64,000 nt of DNA from Halomonas zincidurans B6 (lineage in GTDB: Bacteria > Pseudomonadota > Gammaproteobacteria > Pseudomonadales > Halomonadaceae). Of the stretch, positions 25,625-33,111 are shown in pieces. The notes under the pieces were generated by a model that did no database searches, was not told the origin of the DNA, and saw nothing but the letters and a program-made list of their open reading frames with translations. Position numbers and translations under genes: made by a program. Position 1 is the stretch's first letter. Every line of letters starts with the position of its first letter. Where the stretch lies: the NCBI RefSeq assembly GCF_000731955.1, contig NZ_JNCK01000001.1:2232001-2296000 (forward strand). The letters are read 5' to 3'.

Positions 25625-27148
25625 ATGATTCACAAGATCAAAGCGTTACATGATGACGGACAGGGCCTGTCGATCCGCGCCATCGGCCAGGAGCTGGGCC
25701 TCTCCCGCAACACCGTGCGCAAGTACCTGCGCCAGGACGAGGCCGCCATCGAGGCGGCGCAGTCGAACCGGGAACGCGAGAAGAAGCTCGACGTCCACCG
25801 CGATTACATCGTCTACCTGCTGCGCACCTTCCCTCGGCTGAGCAGCGTCAAGGTCGCCCGCAAGCTGCGCGATAAGGTCGGGGAGCTGGCGGTTTCCGAA
25901 CGCACCCTGCGCCGTTACGTGCAGCAGGTGAAGAGCACCGTCGCCAGCCGGCAGCGGCGCTACTACGAGCCGGTGCTCGACATGGTGCCCGGTGTGCAGT
26001 GCCAGGTGGATCCGGGCGAGCTGCGCGAGGTGATGATCGGCAGCGAGCCGCGCACGCTGTTTTTCGTGGTGTTCGTGCTCGCCTACTCGCGCCTGTCCTA
26101 CATCGGCGTCAGCCTGGCGCCGCTCGATACCCCCACTTTCATCCGCCTGCACGACGAGGCCTTCCGCTACTTCGGTGGCCTACCCGAGGAGTGCGTTTAC
26201 GACCAGACCAAGATGGTGGTGATCAGCGAGCAGTTTCGCGAATTGGCGGTCAACCAGCGCTTTCATGAGTACGCCACTACCGCTGGCTTCCGGATCCATG
26301 CCTGCTGTGGCTACGACCCGGAGAGCAAGGGCAAGGTCGAGGCCGGGGTGAAGTACGCCAAGCAGGACGCTTTCTACGCCGAGACCTTCCGCGACGAGGC
26401 CGACCTGCGCCGCCATGTGCAGCAGTGGCTCGATGAGGTCGCCAACGTGCGCACCCACGGCACCACCGGCCAGCAGCCGAGGGCCCACTTCGAGGCCGCG
26501 GAGCGGGCGCATCTTGGACCCTACCTGACGCCGGCCTGTGTGGCGCGAGGCGTCGACGACCTGGCCCCGCGTAAGGTCGACAAGACCGGGCTGATCGCCT
26601 GGAAGGCCAACAAGTACTCGGTGCCCATGGCCTACCAGCAGGGGCGTGTCGGCGCCCGGGAAGAGGACGACCGCCTGGCGATTCACGACCTGGAGAGCGG
26701 TGACGAGATTGCCACCCATTCGCTGCACCTGGGCACGGGTCGTACGCGGCGCAACGCGAACCACTACCGCGATCACCGCCAGCAGGAGGCGGACCTGGAG
26801 CAGGCCATCGAGCGGTGCCTCGGCGAGTCCCTGGGGCGGCAGCTCTGTGCGCGCCTGCGCGAGAGCATGCCGCGCCACTATAGAGACCAGCTGCGGGGCG
26901 CCAGGAAGCTGCTGGAAGGCGAGCCCGAGCTGGACCGGGTACTGATCGGCGACTGGGTCACCCGCGAGCGTCTCACCGCCGGCGGGCTCAAGGAGCGCCT
27001 GGCGGCGGCCCGGCTGGCCAAGGCACGCGGGCGGGATTGCGACGCCGATGCCCCGGCGGACCCCGTCACGCCGCCCCCGGACCTGAGCCAGTACGCCCGA
27101 CTTGGCCGCTCCAGCGGCCAGCAGGAGGTGACCCATGGGGCAACTTGA
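25625..27148 (+). CDS. istA: IS21 transposase IstA
   Basis: 507 residues from ATG 25625; the longer open frame upstream lies within the IS end. N-terminal helix-turn-helix (LSIRAIGQELGLSRNTVRKY) for binding the IS ends. The rve core follows: VQCQVDPGELREV (first Asp), CVYDQTKMVVI (second Asp), PESKGKVEAGVKYAKQDAF (Glu). A beta-rich domain (LIAWKANKYSVPMAYQQGRV) completes the family pattern. The 3' end overlaps istB by 14 bases. Appears functional. Confidence 0.95.
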   Translation: MIHKIKALHDDGQGLSIRAIGQELGLSRNTVRKYLRQDEAAIEAAQSNREREKKLDVHRDYIVYLLRTFPRLSSVKVARKLRDKVGELAVSERTLRRYVQQVKSTVASRQRRYYEPVLDMVPGVQCQVDPGELREVMIGSEPRTLFFVVFVLAYSRLSYIGVSLAPLDTPTFIRLHDEAFRYFGGLPEECVYDQTKMVVISEQFRELAVNQRFHEYATTAGFRIHACCGYDPESKGKVEAGVKYAKQDAFYAETFRDEADLRRHVQQWLDEVANVRTHGTTGQQPRAHFEAAERAHLGPYLTPACVARGVDDLAPRKVDKTGLIAWKANKYSVPMAYQQGRVGAREEDDRLAIHDLESGDEIATHSLHLGTGRTRRNANHYRDHRQQEADLEQAIERCLGESLGRQLCARLRESMPRHYRDQLRGARKLLEGEPELDRVLIGDWVTRERLTAGGLKERLAAARLAKARGRDCDADAPADPVTPPPDLSQYARLGRSSGQQEVTHGAT

Positions 27149-27875
27149 GTTGACCGCCGGGCGCTACCGCAGCCTGCGCCTCGGCGCCATCGCCGGGGAT
27201 CTCACCGTCCTGCTGGCCCAGGCCGAGGCCAACGAGGTCTCCTACCTGGCTTTCGCCGACATGCTGGTGGAGCACGAACGCCAGATCCGCGAGGCCAAGC
27301 GGATCGACCTCTACCGGCGCCAGGCCGGCTTCCCCAGCGACAAGCGGCTGGAGGGGTTCGACTACCGGCACCAGACCACCATCACCAAGCGCCAGGTCAG
27401 CGCGCTGCTCGACTTCGCCTTCCTCGACAACCGCGAGAACCTGGTGTTCATCGGCCCGCCGGGCGTGGGCAAGACCCACTTGGCCATCGGCATCGGTCAG
27501 AAGGCCATCGAGGCCGGTTACCGGGTGCTGTTCCGCAACGCCCTGGACCTGGTCGAGGAGTTGGAACTCGCCGAGATGAAAGGCGCGCTGAAGAAGACGC
27601 TCCACAAGCTTGCCAAGGTCGACGCCCTGGTCATTGACGAGCTGGGGTATTTACCGATGAGCCGGCAGGCGCGCTACGCCCTGTTCCAGCTGATCAACCG
27701 GTTCTACGAGCACCACTCGCTGATCATCACCACCAACAAGGACTTTACCAGCTGGGGAGAGTTCTTCCACGACGACAACGTGGCGGTGCCGATCGTCGAC
27801 CGGATCATCCACCACTCGCACCTCTACCTGCTCGGCGGGGAGAGCTATCGGCTGAAGCAGAAGACGCTCAGCTGA
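27135..27875 (+). CDS. istB: IS21 helper ATPase IstB
   Basis: 246-residue AAA+ ATPase that selects and delivers target DNA to IstA. Walker A FIGPPGVGKTHLAIGIG at about 105-121, Walker B ALVIDELGYLPMSRQ, sensor-like IITTNKDFTSWGEFF, and the ending HHSHLYLLGGESYRLKQK. Start has AGGAGG just upstream and overlaps istA. All motifs are intact. Confidence 0.96.
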   Translation: MGQLELTAGRYRSLRLGAIAGDLTVLLAQAEANEVSYLAFADMLVEHERQIREAKRIDLYRRQAGFPSDKRLEGFDYRHQTTITKRQVSALLDFAFLDNRENLVFIGPPGVGKTHLAIGIGQKAIEAGYRVLFRNALDLVEELELAEMKGALKKTLHKLAKVDALVIDELGYLPMSRQARYALFQLINRFYEHHSLIITTNKDFTSWGEFFHDDNVAVPIVDRIIHHSHLYLLGGESYRLKQKTLS

Positions 27876-28258
27876 CGGTCATGGGTGGGTCAAAACTAAT
27901 GACCGCAGGTGGGTCACTTCCGATGGCCATTGACAAACGCCTCCCGTGACCGGTACGCCTCCCCCTGGAGCTGATCGAACGGCTTCCAGTTGGCACAGAC
28001 AAAGTGATTGTTGAGCGCAGCCTCCCGGAAAGCCGTGACTTCCGGCTGCGAAGCCCACTGCATGGTCACGACACGCCCGTCAGGCTGCGCACTGACGTTC
28101 AGGAAGTATTGCGGATGCTGGATCGTTGCGCGGGTCAGACGATCGTAGGCCGCCTGCAAGGCCGTGCAATGGCGGATCATGTCCCGCACCTGCGCGGGGC
28201 GGACGTGAGTCTGGTAACTGACGGGGGCGTTGGAAATCTTCATGGCTGACAGGATGCC

Positions 28259-28558
28259 CTACTTCCCACCCTGCTGCACCGCGTTTACCAGGTCGAAGTA
28301 GGCCCGCTCCGCGTCGCCTTCCTCGACATTGGCATCGATGAAGTCGTCCAGGGCATCGCAGATGGCGATGGCTTCGGGCGAATCACCCAGCCGTTCGACC
28401 CAGTCGGCGTACAGGGCACGAAGTGCGTCGTAATCCGCCTGGCCCATCGACTCGAACAGCAGGTGCTCGTAGCCCGCCAGCGTGGCCAGCAGCGCCTCGC
28501 GGGTCTCGGGAGGGATCGGGGCCGCATCGGGGCCCTGGGCATCAGGGGAGTCGGTCAT
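28259..28558 (-). CDS. Acidic 99-residue hypothetical protein
   Basis: Small, very acidic protein with no Lys until the last residue, unknown family: ETREALLATLAGYEHLLFES, then ADYDALRALYADWVERLG and ICDALDDFIDANVEEGDAE. Predicted all-helical, no signal peptide. It precedes the IS21-broken gene by 15 bases, probably the same operon. Extreme acidity fits a halophile cytoplasm, but could also mark a DNA mimic. Its leader (28585-28645) contains GGCATAAA elements related to the motif upstream of the island's DUF932 and YqaJ genes. Confidence 0.6.
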   Translation of the reverse strand: MTDSPDAQGPDAAPIPPETREALLATLAGYEHLLFESMGQADYDALRALYADWVERLGDSPEAIAICDALDDFIDANVEEGDAERAYFDLVNAVQQGGK

Positions 28559-28863
28559 GCCGCCATGATAGCAGCTGCAGCGGCCCGTGGGCCGCGTTTA
28601 TGCCGTAAGGTAGGGAAATGGTAGGTCGCGGCATAAAGCGCCACATGGGGCAGCACGAGCGGCACGCATCACGTGTACCACCGCAATGATATCAGCCCAC
28701 CGCCAAGCGCTGCTTCATTGAGGGTACCCTCTCTAAAGCAGGCGATGTGCGCCGCATGCGGCGATGTTCAGCCGGTGCCCGCCCCGGGCCAACCGCACGA
28801 AACGGTTACCCACACTGCCAGCGGCTGGTCAGGCTTCCGAACAGCAAGAAACCGTCCTGCCCA
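28559..28863. other. Intergenic region
   Basis: About 305 bases. Nearest the 99-residue gene are GC-rich dyads (CGGCCCGTGGGCCG around 28580-28593) and two GGCATAAA-type elements. A plus-strand open frame from 28673 encodes MCAACGDVQPVPAPGQ but runs antisense into the helicase gene and has no ribosome site. No gene is called. Confidence 0.4.
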
Positions 28864-30564
28864 TCAAAGGCTGTCGAACAGTTCTTCCGGCACGTCTTCG
28901 AAGAACCGGCAGAACGGCAGGGACCCAACCAGAGTGACGCTCTGCTTGGCACGTGTCACGGCAACGTACAGCACACGCCGTAACAGGCTGGCCTCCTGTT
29001 CCATATCTTCTCGGGCGATACTGTCGAGAATGCGGCCGGGATATTGAGCATCGTGCAGGCCCATGACGACCACATGGTCGAACTCGAGACCCTTCAGCTG
29101 GTGATAGGTGGTGACGGCCACCCCTCCTGTAAAGCCGCCAAGTCCTGCGCCCTTGGCCTTCTTGACCTTTACGCCGCGCTTTTCCAATGCCTTCTGAGCG
29201 GGATAGAGCTGGCGGGAGAACGGCAGCACCACTGCCACGGACGTCGTGCGCAGCCGCTTGAACTCACTGGCCACAAAATCGTAGCCCTTGTCATAGGCCT
29301 GTCTAGCATCAGAGGCCAGCAGCAACCTGACCCTCTCGCCCTCCTTGTTCGGGCGCACCGGCGTCGTATAATCGACATTCTCGGTCACGTCATTGCCCGC
29401 CAATAGATATTCGGCCACGTCCATGACCTGCCGCGTAGTGCGATGGCTGGCGGATAGACGCCGGGAACGACCGCCCTGCACCTGAATACCGACCGATGTC
29501 CAGGTAAAGCTACGCCGATAGATCTTCTGGGCCATGTCTCCGGCCATACTGAGCGACACACGTGGAATCTTCGCGGCCACCAGCAACCAGCTCTTATCGA
29601 AGTCCTGCACCTCGTCGATCATGACATGGTCATAGCGGTATTCATTAGGGAGATCCCCGCCCCGTTCCATCAGGACGCGCAATAACAGGCCGGCCGGATT
29701 GTCATAGTCCTCCTGCCGGGTTTCCTCGAGCCATTCCTGATACAGCTCGTAGACACACCAGATGAAGCGTCGATCCTCCTGCGTGACCCGCACCGCGGTG
29801 CCCCGCCCCGTGCGCTCAACCGCTAGGTAGTCTTCGAGCCGTGTGACGTGCTGACCGAACAGCCAGGCGATTTCGTCGCCCCACCAGCCCAGCAGATCCG
29901 GCGCTTCCTTAAGATCGAAGAGCCGATGGCTGCCGACCTCTTCTTCCGCCTCCTTAACCAGCCGCTTGAGCTGATCGCCACGCGCCTTACCATCGACCCA
30001 GCCGGTGAATTCGAATCCCATTGCTTTGGCCGTGCTGCGTGACCAGTCATGGAAGGTTCTGACGTCTACCTCCCCTTTCATCCCCGCCTGGCGAAACGCT
30101 TTCTTGACGTAGGCACACAGGGCCGAGTTGTAGGTCAGAAACAGCAGCGACCCCTTGGCCATGGCCGAGAGCAGCCTGCCCGCCCTGGCGGCCAGCACGG
30201 TGGTTTTTCCGCTACCCGCCTGGCCACGAACCAGCAAGTGCTGAGTAGGATCGAGATCAATCACCGCCTGCTGCTCATCGGTAAATGCAATGGTCGGCTG
30301 AGCAGGTTCAGCAGGCACGGACGCAACACTAGTGTCGGCGCCGTCGCCCGCCTGGGTGGCGGCCCCTGCCAGACGCCAGCGGTATGAGGCATCGATCTCT
30401 GCCTTGCCTTCCGTGCGTAGACGGTATAGCAGCGTATTGACGTCGCTTCGATCAACATGCAGGCCGAACTCATCCCCCAGAATGGTCGCTAGCTGGCGTG
30501 CCTTTACCGGTGCATGGAGGTGCAGGAGCTTCGTGACTTGCGCTTCAAATACGTCTTGACTCAT
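28864..30564 (-). CDS. UvrD/Rep-like superfamily 1 helicase with N-terminal winged helix
   Basis: 566 residues. The first 65 form a winged-helix-like domain (LHLHAPVKARQLATILGDEF). The SF1A helicase core starts at about 95 with the Q motif (FTDEQQAVIDL). Walker A GQAGSGKTTV is at 114-123, motif Ia FLTYNSALCAYV, Walker B MIDEVQDFDKSWL, motif III AGDMAQKIYRRSFTW, and UvrD C-terminal TYHQLKGLEFDHVVV, then LYVAVTRAKQSVTLVG. It is shorter than UvrD (about 720) and resembles helicases found alone in islands. It stands next to the surface-protein cassette; a link with the island's recombination genes is possible. Confidence 0.9.
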   Translation of the reverse strand: MSQDVFEAQVTKLLHLHAPVKARQLATILGDEFGLHVDRSDVNTLLYRLRTEGKAEIDASYRWRLAGAATQAGDGADTSVASVPAEPAQPTIAFTDEQQAVIDLDPTQHLLVRGQAGSGKTTVLAARAGRLLSAMAKGSLLFLTYNSALCAYVKKAFRQAGMKGEVDVRTFHDWSRSTAKAMGFEFTGWVDGKARGDQLKRLVKEAEEEVGSHRLFDLKEAPDLLGWWGDEIAWLFGQHVTRLEDYLAVERTGRGTAVRVTQEDRRFIWCVYELYQEWLEETRQEDYDNPAGLLLRVLMERGGDLPNEYRYDHVMIDEVQDFDKSWLLVAAKIPRVSLSMAGDMAQKIYRRSFTWTSVGIQVQGGRSRRLSASHRTTRQVMDVAEYLLAGNDVTENVDYTTPVRPNKEGERVRLLLASDARQAYDKGYDFVASEFKRLRTTSVAVVLPFSRQLYPAQKALEKRGVKVKKAKGAGLGGFTGGVAVTTYHQLKGLEFDHVVVMGLHDAQYPGRILDSIAREDMEQEASLLRRVLYVAVTRAKQSVTLVGSLPFCRFFEDVPEELFDSL

Positions 30565-30626
30565 TTACTCTCCTCTCAGCACCCTGCCTGTATCCCAGCG
30601 CAGCCAAAACCTATTTTTGAGTGCCA

Positions 30627-30701
30627 TCAAATAATCGGCACAAATGGGACACAGCCACCCAGCAGGAGTCCGGTGGCGGCCACTGCAATCAATCGCATCA
30701 T
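30627..30701 (-). CDS. Tiny lipoprotein-like peptide (24 residues)
   Basis: ATG 30701 is two bases past the DUF6447 stop, with AAGGAGA 10-12 bases upstream inside that gene's end. Peptide: MMRLIAVAATGLLLGGC followed by VPFVPII. This is a full lipoprotein signal with a LLGGC lipobox leaving a mature chain of only eight residues. Comparable tiny lipopeptides exist (entericidin-like). It could be real, or a coincidental frame. Position at the end of the sapC-DUF6447 operon supports translation by coupling. Confidence 0.45.
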   Translation of the reverse strand: MMRLIAVAATGLLLGGCVPFVPII

Positions 30702-30703
30702 GA

Positions 30704-30925
30704 TCAATGGGTCTCCTTATGGGGCAGTTCTTCGCTCAGCGCCCGCGCATAGGCGGTACGCGCCGTCTGGTAGATGGCCAGCTGTTGCTGCAAACGGGCG
30801 ATTTCCTGATCGGTGACTTGCAGGTTCACGACTTGGCTACGCGCGTTCTCGGACAAATCCGCCACGTTATAGTCGGTGCCGTCGATGGTCACGGTCTGGT
30901 TTGCTTGGGTATCGGTATCTGCCAT
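30704..30925 (-). CDS. DUF6447 family protein
   Basis: 73-residue small acidic protein. Central TVTIDGTDYNVADLSENARS followed by LQVTDQEIARLQQQLAIYQTARTAYARAL, a heptad-rich helix likely to form a coiled coil. These two parts characterise the DUF6447 family, function unknown. It lies 48 bases downstream of sapC copy 2. A truncated homologue start stands at the same place after sapC copy 1, so the pairing is conserved. It may be a chaperone-like partner of SapC or of the secreted proteins (inference). Confidence 0.78.
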   Translation of the reverse strand: MADTDTQANQTVTIDGTDYNVADLSENARSQVVNLQVTDQEIARLQQQLAIYQTARTAYARALSEELPHKETH

Positions 30926-30973
30926 GGGAAAAACTCCCTATCTGCCTGAAAGTGAACCACCAAGGGTACGGGA

Positions 30974-31780
30974 TCAATCCCCGAAATCGAAGGTCAGATC
31001 GTCGTCGTCGCCATCCAGCAGACTATCGATGTCCCGGTTGGCTGATTGGTCGGCCTGTTTGGCATGGTGCTTTTCATGGAACTTCGCCCGCTCGGTCAGC
31101 TGCGATAGCTGGTTCATCGAGAACAGTTGGGCGTAGGCCAACGCCAATGCACCGTGCTTGCGCAGCTCGGCGAAGGCTTCTGGGGCAAGCTCGTTCAAGG
31201 CCTTCTCGTTGATGCGGTACAAGCCTTGCACACTCAACGGTTCGTGCCCTTCCCCGCGTTCGAGCTTGAGCGGCCATGGCTCGATCAACCCAGTCTCGCC
31301 CAGTAGCTGACAGGCCTTTGCGGTCACCTGACGGTTGTTCTCGCATTGGGTCAGGAAATCCAATGTCTGCTGGACCTTCTCGCTCAGGTTGCCGTCATCA
31401 TCGAACAGCGGATGGGCGGAAGGCTCAACGGTCAGGCTGTCCTGCTCGATGGCTAGTACCTGCTGGTCGTTATCGGCCTTGGCCATGCGAAACGGATAGC
31501 CACGCAGCACTGACGGCACGTAGCTGGCCAGCCAGCGTCCGTCGGAGTGTAAATAGAGGTTGCGCTCGCCCCCCAGCCCGGTCAGGGCTACCGGCTGGTA
31601 ACGCTGGTGAGCGCCTTCGCCCTGCTGGATGAAGCCCAGCGTGTAATGCGGCAACAGCTTGGTGAGTTCCGCGATCAGCACAGGCACGACCTGTTCCTGG
31701 GCGGCGAAGCCATAGCCCTGGCGGGGCCAGAAGTAGCTATCGGCGTGCTGGGTGCGGGATACCGCGGTCCATTCCGGCAT
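30974..31780 (-). CDS. sapC: SapC family protein, copy 2
   Basis: 268 residues from ATG 31780 (GAGAG upstream; the longer frame to 31855 lacks homology to copy 1). Nearly the same as copy 1 over its length: PEWTAVSRTQHADSYFWPRQ start, LTGLGGERNLYLHSDGRWL middle and DDDDLTFDFGD end. Differences cluster in the linker near residues 135-165 and before the acidic tail. It sits between a secreted protein gene and DUF6447, in the cassette led by the full-length DUF4214 protein. As with copy 1, the link to surface protein production is contextual. Confidence 0.9.
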   Translation of the reverse strand: MPEWTAVSRTQHADSYFWPRQGYGFAAQEQVVPVLIAELTKLLPHYTLGFIQQGEGAHQRYQPVALTGLGGERNLYLHSDGRWLASYVPSVLRGYPFRMAKADNDQQVLAIEQDSLTVEPSAHPLFDDDGNLSEKVQQTLDFLTQCENNRQVTAKACQLLGETGLIEPWPLKLERGEGHEPLSVQGLYRINEKALNELAPEAFAELRKHGALALAYAQLFSMNQLSQLTERAKFHEKHHAKQADQSANRDIDSLLDGDDDDLTFDFGD

Positions 31781-32056
31781 GCTGACTCTCTCGCGTGATG
31801 CATGAACTATCCATGGTAACAAAACCCGGCTCGCATCGGGCCTGACGCCGCGCACTCAACGCGCGAACTCATCGCCCTGTCGGTACCGCTTCCACCGCGT
31901 CGCGCAGACATTTTCGCCCGAAGTGGGCATAGCGCGCAGCTGCACCGGTCAATCCAGCCGCAGCGACACATGAAGCACTAGCCGAAGAGGGTTATGATTG
32001 CTGGGGCCTCACGGAAAGCCAGTCATGCGTGAGCCCCCCCACCCGGTTACCGGGCA

Positions 32057-32575
32057 TCAATTGCCCTTCGAAACAGCCTTGAAACCACTGAACCCCAGCT
32101 CGACAACGTACTCAACGGGTTGGCTCGGATCGTGCTGACGGTCGTCAGGGCCGTACGCCAGCCCTTCGATGTGTACGCTCCCCTCGCTCTTGCCCGCATA
32201 AAAATCCGTCACGCGGACAAGGTCTAGTTCAGGTATCGTGTATTCGGTCTTGACGACAGGATCGGCAGAACCAAACCCGCTGCGCTCGACGACCGTAAAA
32301 TTGGGGCGCTGCGTTCCATTCCCCCCGTAGCAACCGTCGTCCCCTTCCCAATAAACGATATACTGAGCGCCGAATCCGTCCGCTTGGTCCATCCCTTGCC
32401 TGACCTGTACGGCCTTGTACTGCAGCGACGTGCTTTCGTCGGGGGCCGGGAGCTGGCAGGCAACGATTTCGCTAAACCGTTGTACCAGGCGAGAGGCGTC
32501 GGCTTCATCGAACGCATAGGCATTGATAGAAACCGTCGCCGCAGTCGCCAACACCACGCCTTCGATAAATTTCAT
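32057..32575 (-). CDS. Secreted protein of unknown function
   Basis: 172 residues from ATG 32575, chosen for GAAGGGAA upstream and because it starts a signal peptide: MKFIEGVVLATAATVSINAYA, cleavage after AYA. The mature chain has two Cys (IVACQLPAP and DGCYGGNG) that could form a disulphide in the periplasm, several Tyr/Trp-rich strands (YIVYWEGDD) and a C-terminal beta region. No family recognised. It lies within the surface-protein cassette on the same strand. A dyad at 32006-32037 follows its stop but lacks a T-run. Confidence 0.72.
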   Translation of the reverse strand: MKFIEGVVLATAATVSINAYAFDEADASRLVQRFSEIVACQLPAPDESTSLQYKAVQVRQGMDQADGFGAQYIVYWEGDDGCYGGNGTQRPNFTVVERSGFGSADPVVKTEYTIPELDLVRVTDFYAGKSEGSVHIEGLAYGPDDRQHDPSQPVEYVVELGFSGFKAVSKGN

Positions 32576-32757
32576 TGTTCGTTCCCTTCTCTTGAGACCT
32601 TCTGTCGACAAAGCCATCGCTTCCAATCCTCATCGGTATCGATGCGATCAAGCCTTGAACGATCAGCTGGGGATGTCTTTTTTGATCGAACGACCGCCGT
32701 GGTCAGAATCACCGCGAGGCGCTGACGCCCTGCCGGTTGGCAACGACGGGTACCGCC

Positions 32758-33018
32758 TCAGTCCACCGCATAGCTTCCGCGCAGGTTATCCAGCCGTGTG
32801 CGGCGGTTGGGCTGCTCGCCCTGGCCGTCGAGTACCACGATCTCGCTGCCCGGCAGGCGCGGCTCGATGCGATTGCGCAGCCATTCGGCAATCGACCAGG
32901 TGCGATTGGCGGCGTTCTGATAGTCGTAGTCGTCTACCTGGACATCGACGGTCTCGCGCACCACCAGGCGGATGCCTTCCAGGCGCCAGACGGTTTCTTC
33001 GAATTCCTTGATGGTCAT
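32758..33018 (-). CDS. 86-residue hypothetical protein
   Basis: Small soluble protein, AGGA before the ATG: MTIKEFEETVWRLEGIRLVV, then DYDYQNAANRTWSIAEWLRN and LPGSEIVVLDGQGEQPNR. A mixed alpha/beta domain is likely; family not recognised. It is the first gene after the surface-protein terminator (33039-33064) and has no counterpart in the first cassette. It may be read at low level by read-through. Confidence 0.65.
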   Translation of the reverse strand: MTIKEFEETVWRLEGIRLVVRETVDVQVDDYDYQNAANRTWSIAEWLRNRIEPRLPGSEIVVLDGQGEQPNRRTRLDNLRGSYAVD

Positions 33019-33038
33019 GCAATCCTCGTTAGCAAAGA

Positions 33039-33064
33039 AAACCCCCAGCCGAGGCCGGGGGTTT
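33039..33064 (-). terminator. Rho-independent terminator after surface-protein copy 2
   Basis: AACCCCC-A-GCC, loop GA, GGC-C-GGGGGTT: a strong stem with one mismatch, followed on the minus strand by TTTTCTTTGC. Same position and near-same sequence as the terminator at 11081-11106, which has a perfect stem. Confidence 0.88.
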
Positions 33065-33111
33065 AGGTACTTTAACCTATCCGAAGATAGGCATCCTTCT
33101 CAGGGAGAGCT

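Larger units (their letters stand above)
25492..27935 (+). mobile_element. IS21-family insertion sequence, complete
   Basis: 2,444 bp. Ends: TGTTAATGGCCAAGTAAAG on the left; TGTCAATGGCCATCGGAAG on the right (reverse complement). A second matching block TTTTGACCCACCC lies inside both ends, as in the multiple terminal repeats of IS21. Perfect 5-bp target duplication AACGC at 25487-25491 and 27936-27940. Carries istA and istB, both intact. Confidence 0.95.
25264..28243 (-). pseudogene. Unknown 176-codon gene interrupted by IS21
   Basis: The N-terminal part begins at ATG 28243 (MKISNAPVSYQTHVRPAQVR) and the C-terminal part ends at 25264 (DDSWAELGR). An IS21 element with 5-bp duplication AACGC separates them. 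Taking out the element and one AACGC leaves 531 bases, exactly 177 codons, reading through the junction as SREALLQGRPLVPMEADFPW. The protein is soluble-looking, with Trp-rich C-terminal half and no recognised domain. It follows a 99-residue gene by 15 bases and probably forms one operon with it. Function unknown; it is now inactive. Confidence 0.85.

Noticed and set aside
28673..29047. Plus-strand frame with a CxxC start (MCAACGDVQPV)
   Set aside because: No ribosome site, more than half overlaps the helicase gene antisense, and no second half of a zinc motif.
32006..32037. Inverted repeat GGCCTCACG / CGTGAGCCC as a terminator
   Set aside because: Good stem but no T-run in either direction. 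It could be an RNA structure, but there is not enough to call it a terminator.
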